A stretch of 64,000 nucleotides of DNA, taken from assembly GCF_949987515.2 (NCBI RefSeq), contig NC_082695.1:85521604-85585603 (forward strand), in the 5' to 3' direction. The notes beneath the pieces are model-generated. The model was not told the origin of the DNA. It made no database searches and saw nothing but the letters and a program-made list of their open reading frames with translations. Positions 10,591 to 23,039 of the stretch are shown here, in pieces (the first letter of the stretch is position 1; every line of letters starts with the position of its first letter). The translations under genes and the position numbers were made by a program. Origin of the DNA: Delphinus delphis (lineage: Eukaryota > Chordata > Mammalia > Artiodactyla > Delphinidae).

Positions 10591-11634
10591 CTCAGGTGTG
10601 ACCGGCCCCAGGGGAGGGTCTGTGGTTTCTACGCGGCCACCCCGGAGCGGATAAGCGTTCTTCCAATCACCTCCCGCGGCGGCTCCCATCGGCCGCAGAA
10701 CAGGCCAGCTCTATCTTCTGTTCAATCTGAACAATAAGTTGAAATGATGTTAGTTACGAGTTTGTAGAATCCTCGACTGAATACAGGTCTACCTAGTAAT
10801 ACAGAAACTCGGTTTGTATAAATACAGATGGAAACATCCAGGGGACAAATTGGCTGCCTCTAATTTGAGGATTTACTTACACAAGTTTCTGCTTCCTTCA
10901 TCAGTATTTGAAGAAACGCATCCCTCCTTTATCTGGTCTTGTGTGTCCCCCAGTGGACTCCACAGGTGGCATTGTGTGCTCTCCAGTTCCTCAGGGGAGC
11001 CCTCCCTCCCTTCCCCCAGGGGAATAGGCTGCATCTTCTGGAGCCTGAGGGCAAATGGCCCTGAGGGTCTGCCGCCACCCCCCCACCCCCCGCACCTGCG
11101 CCTGGTAGGAGGCTGGAGGGCCTAGCGAGCAGGCATCCTCGTAACCTTGTGTACACGCAGACATCACCCTATTTTGCATTTGTATTTGCTGCTTGAATAT
11201 CGGGTTTAATAAATATTTTTTCCTTTCAATGTGGATTTTTAAAAGGTTTGGGATATTCCTCTGAATGTGGGTTGGGTTTGGAGGTTCATTGTTATTTAGT
11301 TGAGGCTTAAAAGATATAAAGCCTATAAAATAATCATAGACTCTAGCTGATATAAGAGAAACAAACTCTGAGCCATTGTATGCAAAAAGAAGAGATTAAA
11401 ACCTTTTCAGATTTATGTTCCTACATTTCTATATTTGATAATCTTTGAAAAGCTTTGAAACATTAGTTGAAAGCATGTCTAAACTGCTTCCGAATTTTCA
11501 GAAACCTGTACCTACAAATAAAGGTTTCTGCTTTTTTCCAAGGTAAAATTTCTTCTTACTTACTTCATTGTTTTTCTGAAGATGGTGGAGACAGTTAAAA
11601 GGCAATTATCAAACTATAAAGTGAAAAGATACCA
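10591..11634. other. Unique intergenic DNA
   Basis: No gene or repeat recognised. About 11020-11110 is C-rich; the remainder is AT-rich. Confidence 0.5.
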
Positions 11635-11714
11635 AAGAGTAAGATTTGGAGAGCGCTTGTAATTTTCCCATACCGTTTATAATAAAAGTAATACATAGAC
11701 ACTGCAGAAAACTT

Positions 11715-11752
<38 letters not shown>

Positions 11753-12300
11753 TAAATAAAGGAGGAAATAATTGTTTTCATCTAGAGAAAAATCACTTAA
11801 TATGTTAGTGCTAGCATCTTTTTTTCCCATGTTTCTACAAAATAGATGCTCAACATACTTTTGTACTTGCTTTTTTTACTTGTTAGTAGATAATGTGTAT
11901 TTTCCCATTTCATTAAAGATCAAAAATTTCTAATCTTATTGAGATGTACTATAACATTAATTAATTCTGTATTAGAATTTGGAAAAGCAACATTTAGATT
12001 CTTTTCAAGTTTTCAGTGTTACAGATGAGTACACAAGAATATTCCACTCAGTATTTCCATGAATATCTTTGGTTATTTCCTTAGAATAAATACCCAGAAT
12101 TAAAATTTCTGCCTCACAGTGTGATTTGATGCCTGTGCCCCAATCACCCACGAGAGAGCTGGTACCAGCTTCCTCACCCTTCGCGGGAGAACGACCATTT
12201 CTGTCCACCTTTGCTTTGTGAACACAAGGATTTTTTTTTGTTTTTTAAATTTCTGGCTATTTTCACTAATTGGCCAGTGTAATATTGACGTTTTAATAAT
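11635..12300. mobile_element. Old LINE-like sequence, fragmentary
   Basis: Phrases such as 'ataataaaagtaatacatag' and 'tccttagaataaatacccag' recall 3' parts of ancient L1 elements. Strongly decayed, so orientation and subfamily are not assigned. It includes a CA microsatellite. Confidence 0.4.
11718..11750. repeat. (CA)n microsatellite
   Basis: About 16 CA units, followed by aaataaataaa. Confidence 0.95.
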
Positions 12301-12774
12301 ATTTTTAATGCTTATAGCCCATTGATACTATTTAAAGAAGAGATGGCTTAAGAACCTGTATGATTTTTTTGAGGACTTTCATGTGAATTATGAGTTCATT
12401 TAAATTTGGTGGCCAATCTACATATTTTACAGAAAACACACAACAGAGAAAGAAGTTGACAAAGGTCTGCAGCTCCCCTGCGGCTCCAGCACGAGAACAT
12501 GACAGCGTGTCTTCCTGTCCTGTTCTCCCAGGGTAGATGGCTCATGAAAACGTGCCCAAAGACGTCAAGTATATTATATACCAGCACTGTCTTTAAATTG
12601 CCTAACTTGGAATAGGGAGAAAAATTCCATATTCTGGGATTTCTATGACTAATTTACAATTAGTATTTCTTAGGCAAACAAAGAACCTCAGAATAAAGTG
12701 GACTGTCCTAGGCAGATGCGATTTGGTCACCTAGAGGGAATAGAAGGGAGGAGAGAAGGACAAATTCAAACGTC
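12301..12774. other. Unique AT-rich intergenic DNA
   Basis: Nothing recognisable. Confidence 0.5.
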
Positions 12775-12926
12775 TAGCACAGGGAACGATACTCAGTATT
12801 TTGTAATAACCTATAAGGGAAAAGAATATGAAAAAGAATATATATAACTGAATTACTGTGCTGCACACCTGAAGCTAACCCAACATTGTATTGTAAATCA
12901 ACTGTACTTCAATTAAAAAAAAAAAA
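12775..12926 (+). mobile_element. L1 3' end, 5'-truncated, with poly(A)
   Basis: Starts 'tagcacagggaacgatactc' and ends 'attgtaaatcaactgtac' plus a 14-A run. This is the 3' end of the artiodactyl/cetacean L1 family. The same sequence, reverse-complemented, occurs at 14643, 23441, 39305 and 56066. A target-site duplication is not convincing. Confidence 0.85.
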
Positions 12927-13345
12927 AAGACAATGTCGGAAGTATCTTCCACAGGGTAGTTTCTTCCAGAGCTCAAGTTCAAAGCCATTGCTAACTGAGA
13001 ACCGATGTCTCTGACCCAGGTTTCTGATAGGAATATGAAGGGGCTTATGCCATAGTTGTAAAGATTAGGAGGAAGGCATGTCACCTTCAGACCAGTTAGG
13101 ATCAGGAGGTCCTGAAGGGTACATAGAGCAATAAGGGCTTTCACCAACTACTATTGAGAAGTTGACCCATAACTAGTTAGCCATTTTTTTCCTTCAATCA
13201 CACAAAAATATTTGCAACTTGATCTGACTGGTATAAAGATTGGTGATGTGTTCCAGGGTGATTGACGTCTACCAGTTGAACAGATAGTAGAAGCTATGGG
13301 CTCACGTAGGTCATCACATTTTGTTAAGGTATTTGAGATATGGTA
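12927..13345. other. Unique intergenic DNA
   Basis: Nothing recognisable. Short open frames only. Confidence 0.5.
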
Positions 13346-13705
13346 CAAAGCATACGTTTAATTGAGATATAATTGACGTATAACATCATATTAGTTTCAG
13401 TTATACAGCATAATGATTTGAGATGTGTATATGTTATTAAATTAATATGTTATTAAATGATCACCACCATAAGTCTAGTTAACATCCATCACCACACAGA
13501 GTTACTGAGCTTGTTTTTCCTGTGATGAGAATTTTTAAGACCTACTCTTCTAGCAAGTTTCAAATATACAATACAGTATTGTTAACTATAGCCACCAGGC
13601 CGTACATTACATCTCTGGTATACGTATAAAGTATACTTACATATTTTATAACTGGAAGTGTGTACTTTTTGACTCCCTCCACCCATCTTGCTACATAATA
13701 ATAAA
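13346..13705 (-). mobile_element. Old L1 3'UTR fragment (L1M type), antisense
   Basis: Reads 'aattgagatataattgacgt', 'catattagtttcag', 'taagtctagttaacatccat', 'attgttaactatagccacca'. This is the antisense of the mammalian L1MA/L1MB-type 3'UTR. 5'-truncated. Confidence 0.82.
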
Positions 13706-14628
13706 ACTAAGAAAGGTGAGAATTTTTTAATCCTTTATGACCTGTGTAATTTAAATATTGAATCATATTTCTAAGCCATAACTTTCTGATACATAGCTCA
13801 TGCCATTATGCCCAGTTTATACTGAGGAATGATTGACCAATTAATCATTTTTCTTACCAGTTTCAACCTTTAAAGTCATTACAGTTATGGAAGGCAAATA
13901 TTGAGTTATGTTTTGATTTGTTAACTTTAAGAGACAGTAGTGCCCAAGATACCTTCCTTTTGTTTGTCATACATTGATTTACAAATTAGTAAAATGTAAT
14001 GTCCACTTTGAAAGCTATTTGTTCTCCTTTTGGAGATTCCTGTCCTCACTCAGTTTTTGAGTCATGAATAACTTGGATATGCAGAGTTCTAGCATGGTGA
14101 GCTCAGATATCGGTATGTGGAATGACATGACAATGACTGTCTCTCGAGACTGGACTCTGAACATTGATTGGGACACCTTCTGTTTCCATCATTCCTTCCA
14201 ACAGTTAGTAGAAACCAAGGGCATTAAAATCTGAAATGATCTGCAAACACAAATCTGATGGAAAGGACTCTGTTCAAACTTCAGATTACTATGAAAAGTA
14301 TATTTCAAATAGGGGGTCATTTAAAGTGTCAGCCCTTTTCACGGTGATAGTTATCTTAAATATAATGTGAGTATTCATCTCTAAGTTCTGGTCAGATAGT
14401 TGGAAACTTACAGTGACAATGTGTAACGTCTTGTTTGTTGTCATGGAAGCCCTGTAATGTCAGGAAACCCTCCTGACAAAACTGGAAGCTGCAGAGAGGT
14501 GCCCAAGTTGCCCTCACTCTAGCTTCTCAGAAAAAAAGATTTCAAAAAAAGGAGTCACAAAGTTACAGGTGACCTCTTACTTTTCTTAAAATTTCTGTTT
14601 TGATAAAAGCATGCCCCCCTTTTTTCTG
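13706..14628. other. Unique AT-rich intergenic DNA
   Basis: No repeat or gene recognised; several TAAT/ATTA words. A poly-A/T-rich patch lies near 14530. Confidence 0.45.
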
Positions 14629-14642
14629 AGACACTTGGATTT

Positions 14643-14880
14643 AAAAAATTTTTTTTATTTTATATTGGACTATAGTGGATTAACCATGTTGTTAGTTTCA
14701 GGCGTACAGCAAAGTGATTCAGTTATACACATACGTGTATCTATTCTTTTTCAAATTATTTTCCCATTTAGTTTATCACAGAATACTGAACAGAGTTCCC
14801 TGTGCTATACAGTAGGTCCTTGTTGGTTATCTATTTTAAATATAGTAGTGTGTGCATGTCAATCCCAAACTCCCAATCTA
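14643..14880 (-). mobile_element. L1 3' end, antisense, with target-site duplication
   Basis: Antisense L1 tail ('gttagtttcaggcgtacagc', 'ttccctgtgctatacagtag'). It is flanked by a 14-bp duplication with one mismatch: agacacttggattt at 14629-14642 and agacacttcgattt at 14881-14894. Severely 5'-truncated (about 240 bp). Confidence 0.92.
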
Positions 14881-15450
14881 AGACACTTCGATTTCTAAGT
14901 TTCTTGTTATTTTCTTCCAGAGGCTTTCCTTTTCCAGAGTGGAATCCCGTCTCAGGACTAGAAGGTCTGATATTTCAGACGCTGGTTTAAAAGTCATCCG
15001 TTTTGCCAATGGTTTCCACGCCAGGAGAATAGTCTAATGGCATTGCTTTGACGTGAATCGATGCAGTTGACTTTTTTGGCGACATTGGCAATGCAGTTGC
15101 CCAGTGCACTCCTGGCAGGAGGCACAGTGATTCCGCCTGACCGTATTTTCCCCTCTGCTAGGTATCATCGGGACATTTCCCAAGAACAACTTTGGCCTTT
15201 CTTAAGCCACAATTCCTCAAAGACAATAAATGTTTTTCTCCTGTAGGGATAATGTTTGGCCTTCTTACTCTCTCTCTTTCCAAGTGTTTCCTTCTTGAAA
15301 ATCCCCACTTCCTAGAGTCCTTCAAGGCCAGTCAAACCCTCAGCATCGTAGAAAAGCCAAATGGAAGGAGCCCATGAGAGCAGGTGCGGGCCCGTAGGTG
15401 CCTGTGTTCAGGTGCTCAGGCCTGTGCTGAACAGCAGGAGGGCTGCGGCT

Positions 15451-15485
15451 CGGGGGAGGGGCGGGGCGGGGCCCACGCAGATTGG
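15451..15485. promoter_or_regulatory. GC boxes with inverted CCAAT box, candidate element
   Basis: The sequence aggggcggggcggggccc is followed 7 bases later by ATTGG. The spacing resembles housekeeping promoters. No TSS, CpG island or exon is visible nearby, so it may be chance. Confidence 0.25.
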
Positions 15486-16301
15486 ACACGCTGGGAAATT
15501 GTTTTGAGACCGGGTTCGTGGTCTCCGTGGTGTCTATTAAAGGTTACCGTCATTGTGCCGCCTGTATTAGGAGGGAGGGAAGAGCAGATAGGTCGACATT
15601 AAGGAGAGAGAACGTGCCAGTGAGAAGGCAGAATTAGGCCCCCAGACCAGTGAGGCAGCTGGTGAAATGCAACAGGTACAGGCCTGGGCATGCTGCACAG
15701 ACGTAACCATAACTAAGTGGTCGGAAGCGAGAAAGGAGAGGGAATGACGTGGACTGTTGCCTGGGGGTCATGGCCAGGGGGATGGAGAGGCAGGTCTACC
15801 TACTGGAGATGGTTCGTGGATTTCATTTGGTAAGAAAGAAAGTGCAAAGAGCGAATGGGAGCGTGGCCTTGCTAGGGTTAAAGATCCTTAAGCTTTAGAG
15901 AGAATGTATAAAAGAAAATTTCTTTCTGAAATAATTTATGGAAATGCCGTGCTCCTTTGAAGGTTCCATGTCACCGCATGGCACTACGCAATGTTCTCTT
16001 TCTTCACCTGTCAGGCAAAGACCACCTCGAAGAGTCTCACTGCTGATTACTAGTTAATTGTCATTAATAAGTGACAACTGACATTATGGGGGCTTAATGC
16101 AGAGAGAAGAGAAAAGAGCCACAGATATTCTAATGAGCTGACTCCTACGTGCCCTCTATTGTTGTTGAAATGAGGAGCTGTCGTCATTGTTCAGGAGATG
16201 GGCTTCAATTGCTCTGGAAAATATTCTCTTTTAATTTCTTTATGCAGAGATAATTCCCGGTACTCTGTATTTCTCCCTCTCCCACCCCCCTCTGCTTTGA
16301 G

Positions 16302-16341
16302 CACACACGCACACGTGTGCACACACACACACGCACACACT
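16302..16341. repeat. CA/TG-rich simple repeat
   Basis: Imperfect CA repeat including the palindrome gcacacgtgtgc, whose core is a CACGTG E-box. Confidence 0.8.
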
Positions 16342-17849
16342 TTCCCACTGTCCTGTGAGCAGTCTAAAAACTCCCAACTTGTGAGCTCCTGTAACTTGTT
16401 CCTGAACAAGGAAGTAGGACCCTGTAACAAAGCAGATAGAACAGGAAAGACTTTTAATACCCTAGTCATAGGTGACTTGGATGGGGACCAAGGTGGAAAG
16501 GTCCAGAGCTGAGAAATGAAGAGTGGAAGCAAGACGAAGAGAAAGAATTGATTTAACAAGAAAAGATCCACCAGTCACAATGGGAGAGCGACATGTGCTG
16601 ACCAGGAGCCCGTGAACACACGTCACAGCCCATCCACCCGAGAGGAACGTTACTCTTCCCAGCGCTTAGATCTTTAAAACGCTGACAACGACCCTCAAAA
16701 TCCCCACAGAACCTTCCAGAAGAGAAGCCAGAGTTGAGGGAAAATGATTCAATAGGTATCGAACTTTAAGTTACACCAGTTGCCATGTGTTTTCCGTAAG
16801 TTTCACCCAAACAGAACTTTGCCAGTTAGAATCCTTAACCACCAGGACCCCGTTCTTTCCTGCACATGTGTGTGTGTGTATGCACGTAAATGCAGTCCTT
16901 TATTTAGACATTAGAGTAGAAAGCGAAGTAAAAAGTGTGCAGCCAAATAATACCCAAGTTGGCTGGAGCCCCTCACTGTGTCCTCCGTCCGTCCGTAGGG
17001 AAAGGGGAAGATGTTAGAACGTAGGCTGCACTCAGCTCTAATACTGAAGGTTTCCAGACAGGAGCATGGCAGGATGATCTTGGGGAAGACGCAGGCTGAA
17101 GCCAATAGGAATAAGATGCGTTGTTTTTCAAGCGCCAAAGCCTCCCAACAGCAATTTCCCGTGCTATCAGATCATTTCACACCATGCCATCCACCTTCTT
17201 TCAGGTCTTATCACACAGGTGCAGTTTCAAGGCTGCTGTTTGAAGGCTGCACTGCTAAAGAGAAAAATCCTGGCTTGAGGCTTAAAACGCTGCCGTGCAG
17301 TCACTCCTTTGTGCAATGGCAGACCCTCTGCCGCGTTCCTTTCTGCTCCGTGATGGGTTTGGGAAGCAGGGTTTCGTTTTGAATGGCAGTGGGCTGCGGG
17401 GCCTGGCCTTTCCCCACGTTGGCATCAACCTGGACCTCCAGAGGATCCTAACAGGATACAAGGCAGGACCATCCTTGGGTTCCAGTCGGTTTGCTGACAG
17501 CCACGTGGCAGCACTCTTGACGTGTGTCGGGATGTCAATAAAAACGCTCGCATCTTGTGCGTGCGTGAAGCTGTGGGACCACATCTGGAGCATTTATACT
17601 CACGTCGTTGAGTTTTCAGACCTAAGTTCTCAGCTTGACACTTAGATTTGGTTTGTTGTTTTATTTGGAAACGCTGGAGCTTGGTCCCAGCTTGGTATCC
17701 TCTGTAACTGTGATCAGCCTGACACCAATATCCTCACCTAAGTTTTGTACAAAAATGTGGACAAGGATATAACGAGGTTGTTCCAGGCACTGGCTGGCCT
17801 CCCCAAGTGCACATCGATCCATCACTGGTCAGGAATTTGCTGGCTTCAT

Positions 17850-17965
17850 GCTACTGTGGAAAGAGCACGGGATTCGGAGGCCGGAGATCAGACTATTTTA
17901 TGAACCTCAGTTTCTTTTTCATCAAAGTTAGAACAGCACACGGAATGTGCCTCACCCTGGGATCA
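17850..17965 (+). mobile_element. Possible MIR fragment
   Basis: 'tggaaagagcacgggattcg', 'gatcagactattt' and 'gaacctcagtttctttttca' resemble a MIR with an internal deletion. Weak. Confidence 0.4.
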
Positions 17966-19264
17966 ATGTTATTATTGTCGTTAGATTTGCTCCGTCAATT
18001 ACAAATATATCTTATTAGACAGGCATCGTCTCTCATTCACAAAAATATCAAGACTTTTTCAAGCACCTCTTTTAAAGTGGCAGACAGACAAATGCACTGG
18101 TAGGTTGGTGAGATTAATCACGTGTCTGCATCGTGAGGAGAGCAAAACCTCACGGAGGTGTCACGGCTCCAAGGGCACCCTCCTCCGTTACCGCCAACCT
18201 GGCTCAATTAAAATCTGATTGTTGCAACCTCCAAGATGTGAGGGTCAGTAAAGTCTGAGTTGGAGAGAGAGAAGGGGTCCGGACAAGAAGGAGATAAGTT
18301 GTGGAAGGTTTGGTTTGGTTGTTCACAGTTGAACCAGGTAGACGTGTGGTCGGGATGCAGCGTTGCCGTGTCCTGCTCGCAATGCAGGTTTCCAGGGGAG
18401 ATGTGCAGACGGGTTGCTTGGTCGATGAGCAATGTTTGGTACCGTGTGGACCGTGGGCCTCACTGGGCCCCAGGTGGACTATGGCGTGTTGTGCGTGGGG
18501 CAGAGTCGGAGGACTTCGGGGTGCTTAATAGAAGCAGGTGGAAAGCCCCTACCCTTTGCCATGAGCCCCATGGGGTTCCTGCTTGGTTTCCTGGGGGTTG
18601 GGGTCTGAACTTTCCAGAGAATAGGCACTTCCCAGGGGACCAGCAGCTGGCGTCTCTTTCCTCCGCTTGACAGAAGTCCTGCTGAAACCCAGTTGTTATA
18701 TGAGGTCCTAACCCAGACCCAAACTCCTCTCCTTGGGTTGGAATAAGGGTCGGGGAGAGGACGCCTACGTCTTCCCCTTGGGTTTGGAAGGTGTAGCCAG
18801 TAGCGGCAGGTGATCTCCGGGCTGGGAGGACTCACCGCTTCGTTCTGCTGAGTTGAATCAAAGGGGCTTCAGCGAGACCCGGGATCTGGATGAGCGAGAT
18901 CCCATGGTCATGAACCACCGCCACTTTGATGATTTGTTTTTGGTATTTGGATGATTTTGGTATTTAGTTTATGTTCCGGAAACGTACATCGTTTGGTTCA
19001 GTTTTGATACCTTCCTTCAGACCAATTGTCTATTTCAGCTCACCCTCACCACGCTATCAGTTACCGGCATTTAGGTATTTTCAGCTGTTCGAATCATTGC
19101 TTAGCTTAGCTTAGCTTGATTTAGTTTATTGTTCTTTTAGGTCCACCAAGCCTCATCCACAACGTTCGAAGCATCCCTGGCGTGACAGTCGAGGGTCTAG
19201 GGCCCAGTTTCACTTACAGCGATGTCAATAGACATTCTCTGCTTCTTTATTTTTCTTGCTGACC
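17966..19264. other. Unique intergenic DNA
   Basis: No gene recognised. A short run of cttag units lies at about 19099-19120. Confidence 0.5.
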
Positions 19265-19790
19265 TCATGTATTCGTTTCCCGTGGGTGTGTAGCAAATCA
19301 CCACAAACATAGTGGCTATAAACAGCACACCTGGATCCTCTTCTCAGCATCTCACTGGGCTGAGATCAAGGTTGGCTGAGGTCTCATCTGGGGATCGAGC
19401 TCTTCTAAACTCTGGTTGTTGGCAAAATTCAGTCCCTCACTTGCAGGACTGATGTCCCCAGCCACCAAAGTCTGCCCACTGTCTCTGCCAAGTGGCCCCT
19501 CCACAATACAGCCACTTGTTTCTTCCAGCCAGCGGGACAGCACCTCTGTCGCTTCAGGTCTCTTTTATGAGACACCTGATTAGGCCAGGCCCACCAGGGA
19601 TCATCTCCCTTTTGATTAACTCAAAGTCACCTGACCAGGAACCTTCACCACCTCTCACATCCCTTCCCTTGGCCGTATAAGGTAAGCTGATCATGGCAGT
19701 GACATCTGACCAGTCCCAGGCCCTGCCCACGTTCCAGGGGAAGCAATCACCCAGGGCATCCACGTCGCACCTGAGCCTGAGGTCAAGTGC
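19265..19790 (-). mobile_element. Old LTR-like repeat (probably MLT1 group), antisense
   Basis: Reads 'gtgtagcaaatcaccacaaa', 'catagtggctataaacagca', 'gttgttggcaaaattcagtc', 'gcagtgacatctgacca', 'ttccaggggaagcaatcacc'. This is the block order of an old mammalian LTR of the ERVL-MaLR class. No coding part remains. The family name is from memory. Confidence 0.55.
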
Positions 19791-19959
19791 CTCCGGTGTA
19801 AAAGGTCAAGTCCAAATACCCTCATGTGGCTCACGGGATGTGGGCTGACCACTTGATCTCCTTTCTTGCTGAGCTGCAGTCCCCCTCCCTTCTGTTCTCG
19901 GGTCCAGACATCCAGCTGATTTCAGTTCTGAAACGTGGTCCATTGTCTCTGCGCCAGTG

Positions 19960-20205
19960 CCTCCTTCCCCCCCTCTTCTGTGAGTCCCCACAGCTCAGCT
20001 TGAACGTTGCTTTCTCTGGAAATCCTCCCTGAATTCCCCATCCACACCCACAGTCAGCTGCTCTGCTCTGGGCGTCTGTAAAGCCACGCTTCTCTTGCCC
20101 AGGGTCGTCATCCCATGTCTCTTCCTTTGCAGCAGTGGTCTCTTCCCCAGCTAAACTGCAAACCACCGGGACGCAGCTACCATGGACTGTGCCGCAGCTT
20201 GTGCG
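19960..20205 (+). mobile_element. L2 LINE 3' fragment, diverged
   Basis: Blocks similar to L2 3' ends: 'gaacgttgctttctctggaa', 'atcctccctgaattcccca', later 'gtctcttccccagctaaac'. Ancient and non-coding. Confidence 0.5.
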
Positions 20206-20590
20206 ATTGTGCCACGTGGGGCGTTTCTTGGGTGATGGGCTTGGGCAGGGCCCTGGACAGTGGAGCCTGGGTGAGCTGTCTGCCAGTGCTGGGCTGCTCA
20301 CGGATGAGCTGGCCGTGGCCAGGTGGGGCCCCCTCGCGGGCACCATCACCCCATCTCCTCTTTAGGCTTCTGGTGGGTACATCTAACGGCCCTCCTGGCA
20401 CGGCCTGTGTCCCTCTTCCTCAGTCCGGTTCTGAAAGGTCCAGAACTGGGGGCAGTGCTAAGTGCGCTTGTGCTGCCCTGGGGCCCCGTGGAGTGGTCAT
20501 TGTGGCTGGTCTTGGAGGGCAGCCAGGATGACAGACGGGGGTCGGCTCCAGAGTCAGGCCAGCCCCGTGTCAGATCCCATTCATGCAAAA
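20206..20590. other. Unique GC-rich intergenic DNA
   Basis: Nothing recognisable. Open frames of 70-138 codons on both strands have no recognisable features. Confidence 0.45.
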
Positions 20591-20745
20591 GGGTGGCCGC
20601 TTGACTCAGTTTCCCTGTCTGAAATCTGAGGCTGACAACAGCGTGTCCTTCCTCTTAGCGCCGACGTGACGATGAAATGAGAAGATATCCACGGGGTGCT
20701 TGGCATCGAGTCTGGCCCAGGGGAAGTTCTCAGTAAAGAAGAGCT
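20591..20745 (+). mobile_element. MIR SINE 3' part, diverged
   Basis: 'ttgactcagtttccctgtct', 'gaaatctgaggctgacaaca', 'gatgaaatgagaagatatcc', 'cggggtgcttggc'. This matches the MIR 3' half order. Confidence 0.6.
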
Positions 20746-23039
20746 CTAATTCTTTGCAAAAACAAGGCCTCGTGTCTCCGAGTTCGCCCTCTGTGTTGAC
20801 ATCGTTGGCAATCTGCAGCGAAAGTACTGTTTCTAGAAGTTTCATCTCCTGTGAGATGGGCTCAGGTCAGGTCAGGAGGCACAGGGAGTGCTCTCCTCGG
20901 GCCTCAGTTAAAGCTTGAAGGTCAGAATCAAGAAAGAAGTGACTTCCCCGCGCTGACCCCTAAGGATGGAACGCTGACCCCCAGCGTGAGAAAGGACCCC
21001 GCTGGCTACAAGGATTTGATGAGGGGGGAGTAATGTGGTTTTAAAATAAGCTTTAGATAGACAGTGAATTTGCATGTATTTGGCCAAAAACACTCCGAAA
21101 TTCTTCTAGTTCGTGGCTTGAAAATATCTTACAGAAGAGATGCATCTTCCGTGCTGATAACTGTTGGCTCACAGAGCATTTGTAATTACAAGATAATGAC
21201 ATTTTAGTCCAATAAATGCGAGATCGTTAAATCTGCTCTCGGTTAGTCATCAAAAATTTGGCGAATACCATGCAGTTGTATCACATGAGCGTTTTAGCGG
21301 CGTCCGCGGTGTGTGCCCTGATGATGAGATCCTGCAGCTTCCATGCAGACTCTACCGCTGAAATGGCCATCACCCGAGCTCACCTGGCTGACGTTCGCTG
21401 CTGAGCTCGGGTGAGCAAGCCCCAACCTGTATCCAATGTCTGGAAACAGCTGGAGAAGAGGCTGAGCTACGGGGAGGATGAGGTGACCCGGGATCCTCCA
21501 GGACCAGCAGCTGACGCCCTAAGCTGGAGGGAGGTGTTTGTTCAGTGTTACTATTTCTGCCAGTGCAGAATTGGGAACAAGAAGCTTCCCTTTGTTAAAA
21601 CACTGATTTTTGTCAAGATATTTTAAAGAGTGTTCATTTGGGGAGAGACGGAGGTAGAGGAGTGTGTCCAGGGTGGACCCGTTCTGTGTGAGAGAAGAGA
21701 ATCTCAGAGCACAATCTTCCTCCTGGCTCCCTGCTCAGTGGCCGCTGTTTTGATTAGCCTGTCCTGTAGGTATCATTAGGGGGAAAGGATTCAGTCCATA
21801 AATATGAAAACAAGCCCGTAATTGACCCTTGGACTGAGTTTGTTTCCAGTAGGTTTTGCTATTGGAAAAGGGCCTCTTTGGAGAGCTCCACGGGAGGAAT
21901 AAACGTCCCACCCTCTGGGGACAAAGGCCCTTTCCAGGCGCTGGGTTTGGGAGGGAGGGGAGGGGGCAGGAGAGAAGGAAGGGATGAGCTGTGTGTGGGG
22001 GGGAATGGGGAGGTGTTTTTGCTGTAAACACACCTGGAGAGGGCTCAGCTGTGCCTGCGAGGATGTACCCATCATGCTTGGTACTCCGAGGGTTCTGGAA
22101 GGCCCAGCCCTAAAGGCCTCTCTGCGTGTCCTATTCAGTGTCATTAGGGTCCAGTGTAGACACGCCTGGGAGGAGGATCCACCTGACGGGCCCACTGGAG
22201 GTGAGAGAGGCAACAGAACACAAGACAGCGCAGGGGGGCTGCCACGGCTTCTGGTGGCTCTTCTGTCAGGGTCCCCGCTAAGTGGACCAAGCCCTGGCGG
22301 GGTGTCTGGCCTCGAAGTCCTGCTGCACAACTGCAGGTGTCTTCCCTTGTCCTTTCCCCATTTCTGGAACTCCCACCGCTGACTGGAAAGAACGTGTGGT
22401 GTCGTGACTGCATTAGGACCGTTTCTAACATAGCTGGACTGGGGCGTGGTGAGCAAAGAAGACAATTTACCCCAAGACTCAGGTGCAGGAAGTCAGGGAG
22501 CTCGCCTCCACCCCCTTCCCAGACACTGACCAACCAACCGCACCTTCAGATCTGGGCTGGAGGCTGCTGGGAGATGACTGGTCCTCCAGGGAATCTAGGC
22601 CCTGAAGATGGGGCACCTCCCCGAGATGTGCTGGATTCCCAAGGCTGCACAGGCCCTCCTCCGATGCCCCTGAAATAGGCTTCTGCTTGGCTGCGCCTCC
22701 TCTGTGACCCTGACACGGGCCAGGCACGTCTTCTGTTCCATGGATCGCGGCCTCAGTTCTCTACCACTTTTTATCAACCAGGGAAAAAATAGGGGAAGAT
22801 GACTTCTTTAGGGGAAGAAGGGCGCTTCTGTTTTTCTCCCCTATCCAAGCTCTCCTTCCTGTCTTCTCTTGGGATCTTCAGAGTCATCTTTATATGCAAA
22901 CGTTTCGTTCCACCTCAAAAACGCTGCCCTAATATACTGGCATCTTTGAAAAACACCGGGCTAAACACAGCTGAATCCACTTCTTCCTGGCGAGATTCTT
23001 CGAGTCTTTAGTGTGTGCTGTGAACTTCCAAGAGTGAAT
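20746..23039. other. Unique intergenic DNA with candidate conserved element and hairpin
   Basis: No gene recognised. About 21120-21340 is unique AT-rich DNA with the palindrome ttgtaattacaa at 21180-21191. A perfect 13-bp inverted repeat is at 21370-21414. About 21940-22560 is GC-rich with meaningless overlapping open frames. Confidence 0.45.
21370..21414. other. Perfect 13-bp inverted repeat (hairpin)
   Basis: tcacccgagctca at 21370-21382 is the exact reverse complement of tgagctcgggtga at 21402-21414, with a 19-base spacer. Confidence 0.9.

Larger units (their letters stand above)
14895..17850. other. Unique intergenic DNA with possible regulatory patches
   Basis: No gene recognised. Notable spots: two GC boxes followed by an inverted CCAAT box (about 15451-15485), a homeodomain-type AT cluster (16043-16085), and a CA/TG-rich patch (16302-16341). 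Short open frames only. Confidence 0.45.

Noticed and set aside
21791..22465. 224-codon minus-strand open frame
   Set aside because: Pro/Ser-rich, GC-driven, overlapped by + strand frames; no domain.
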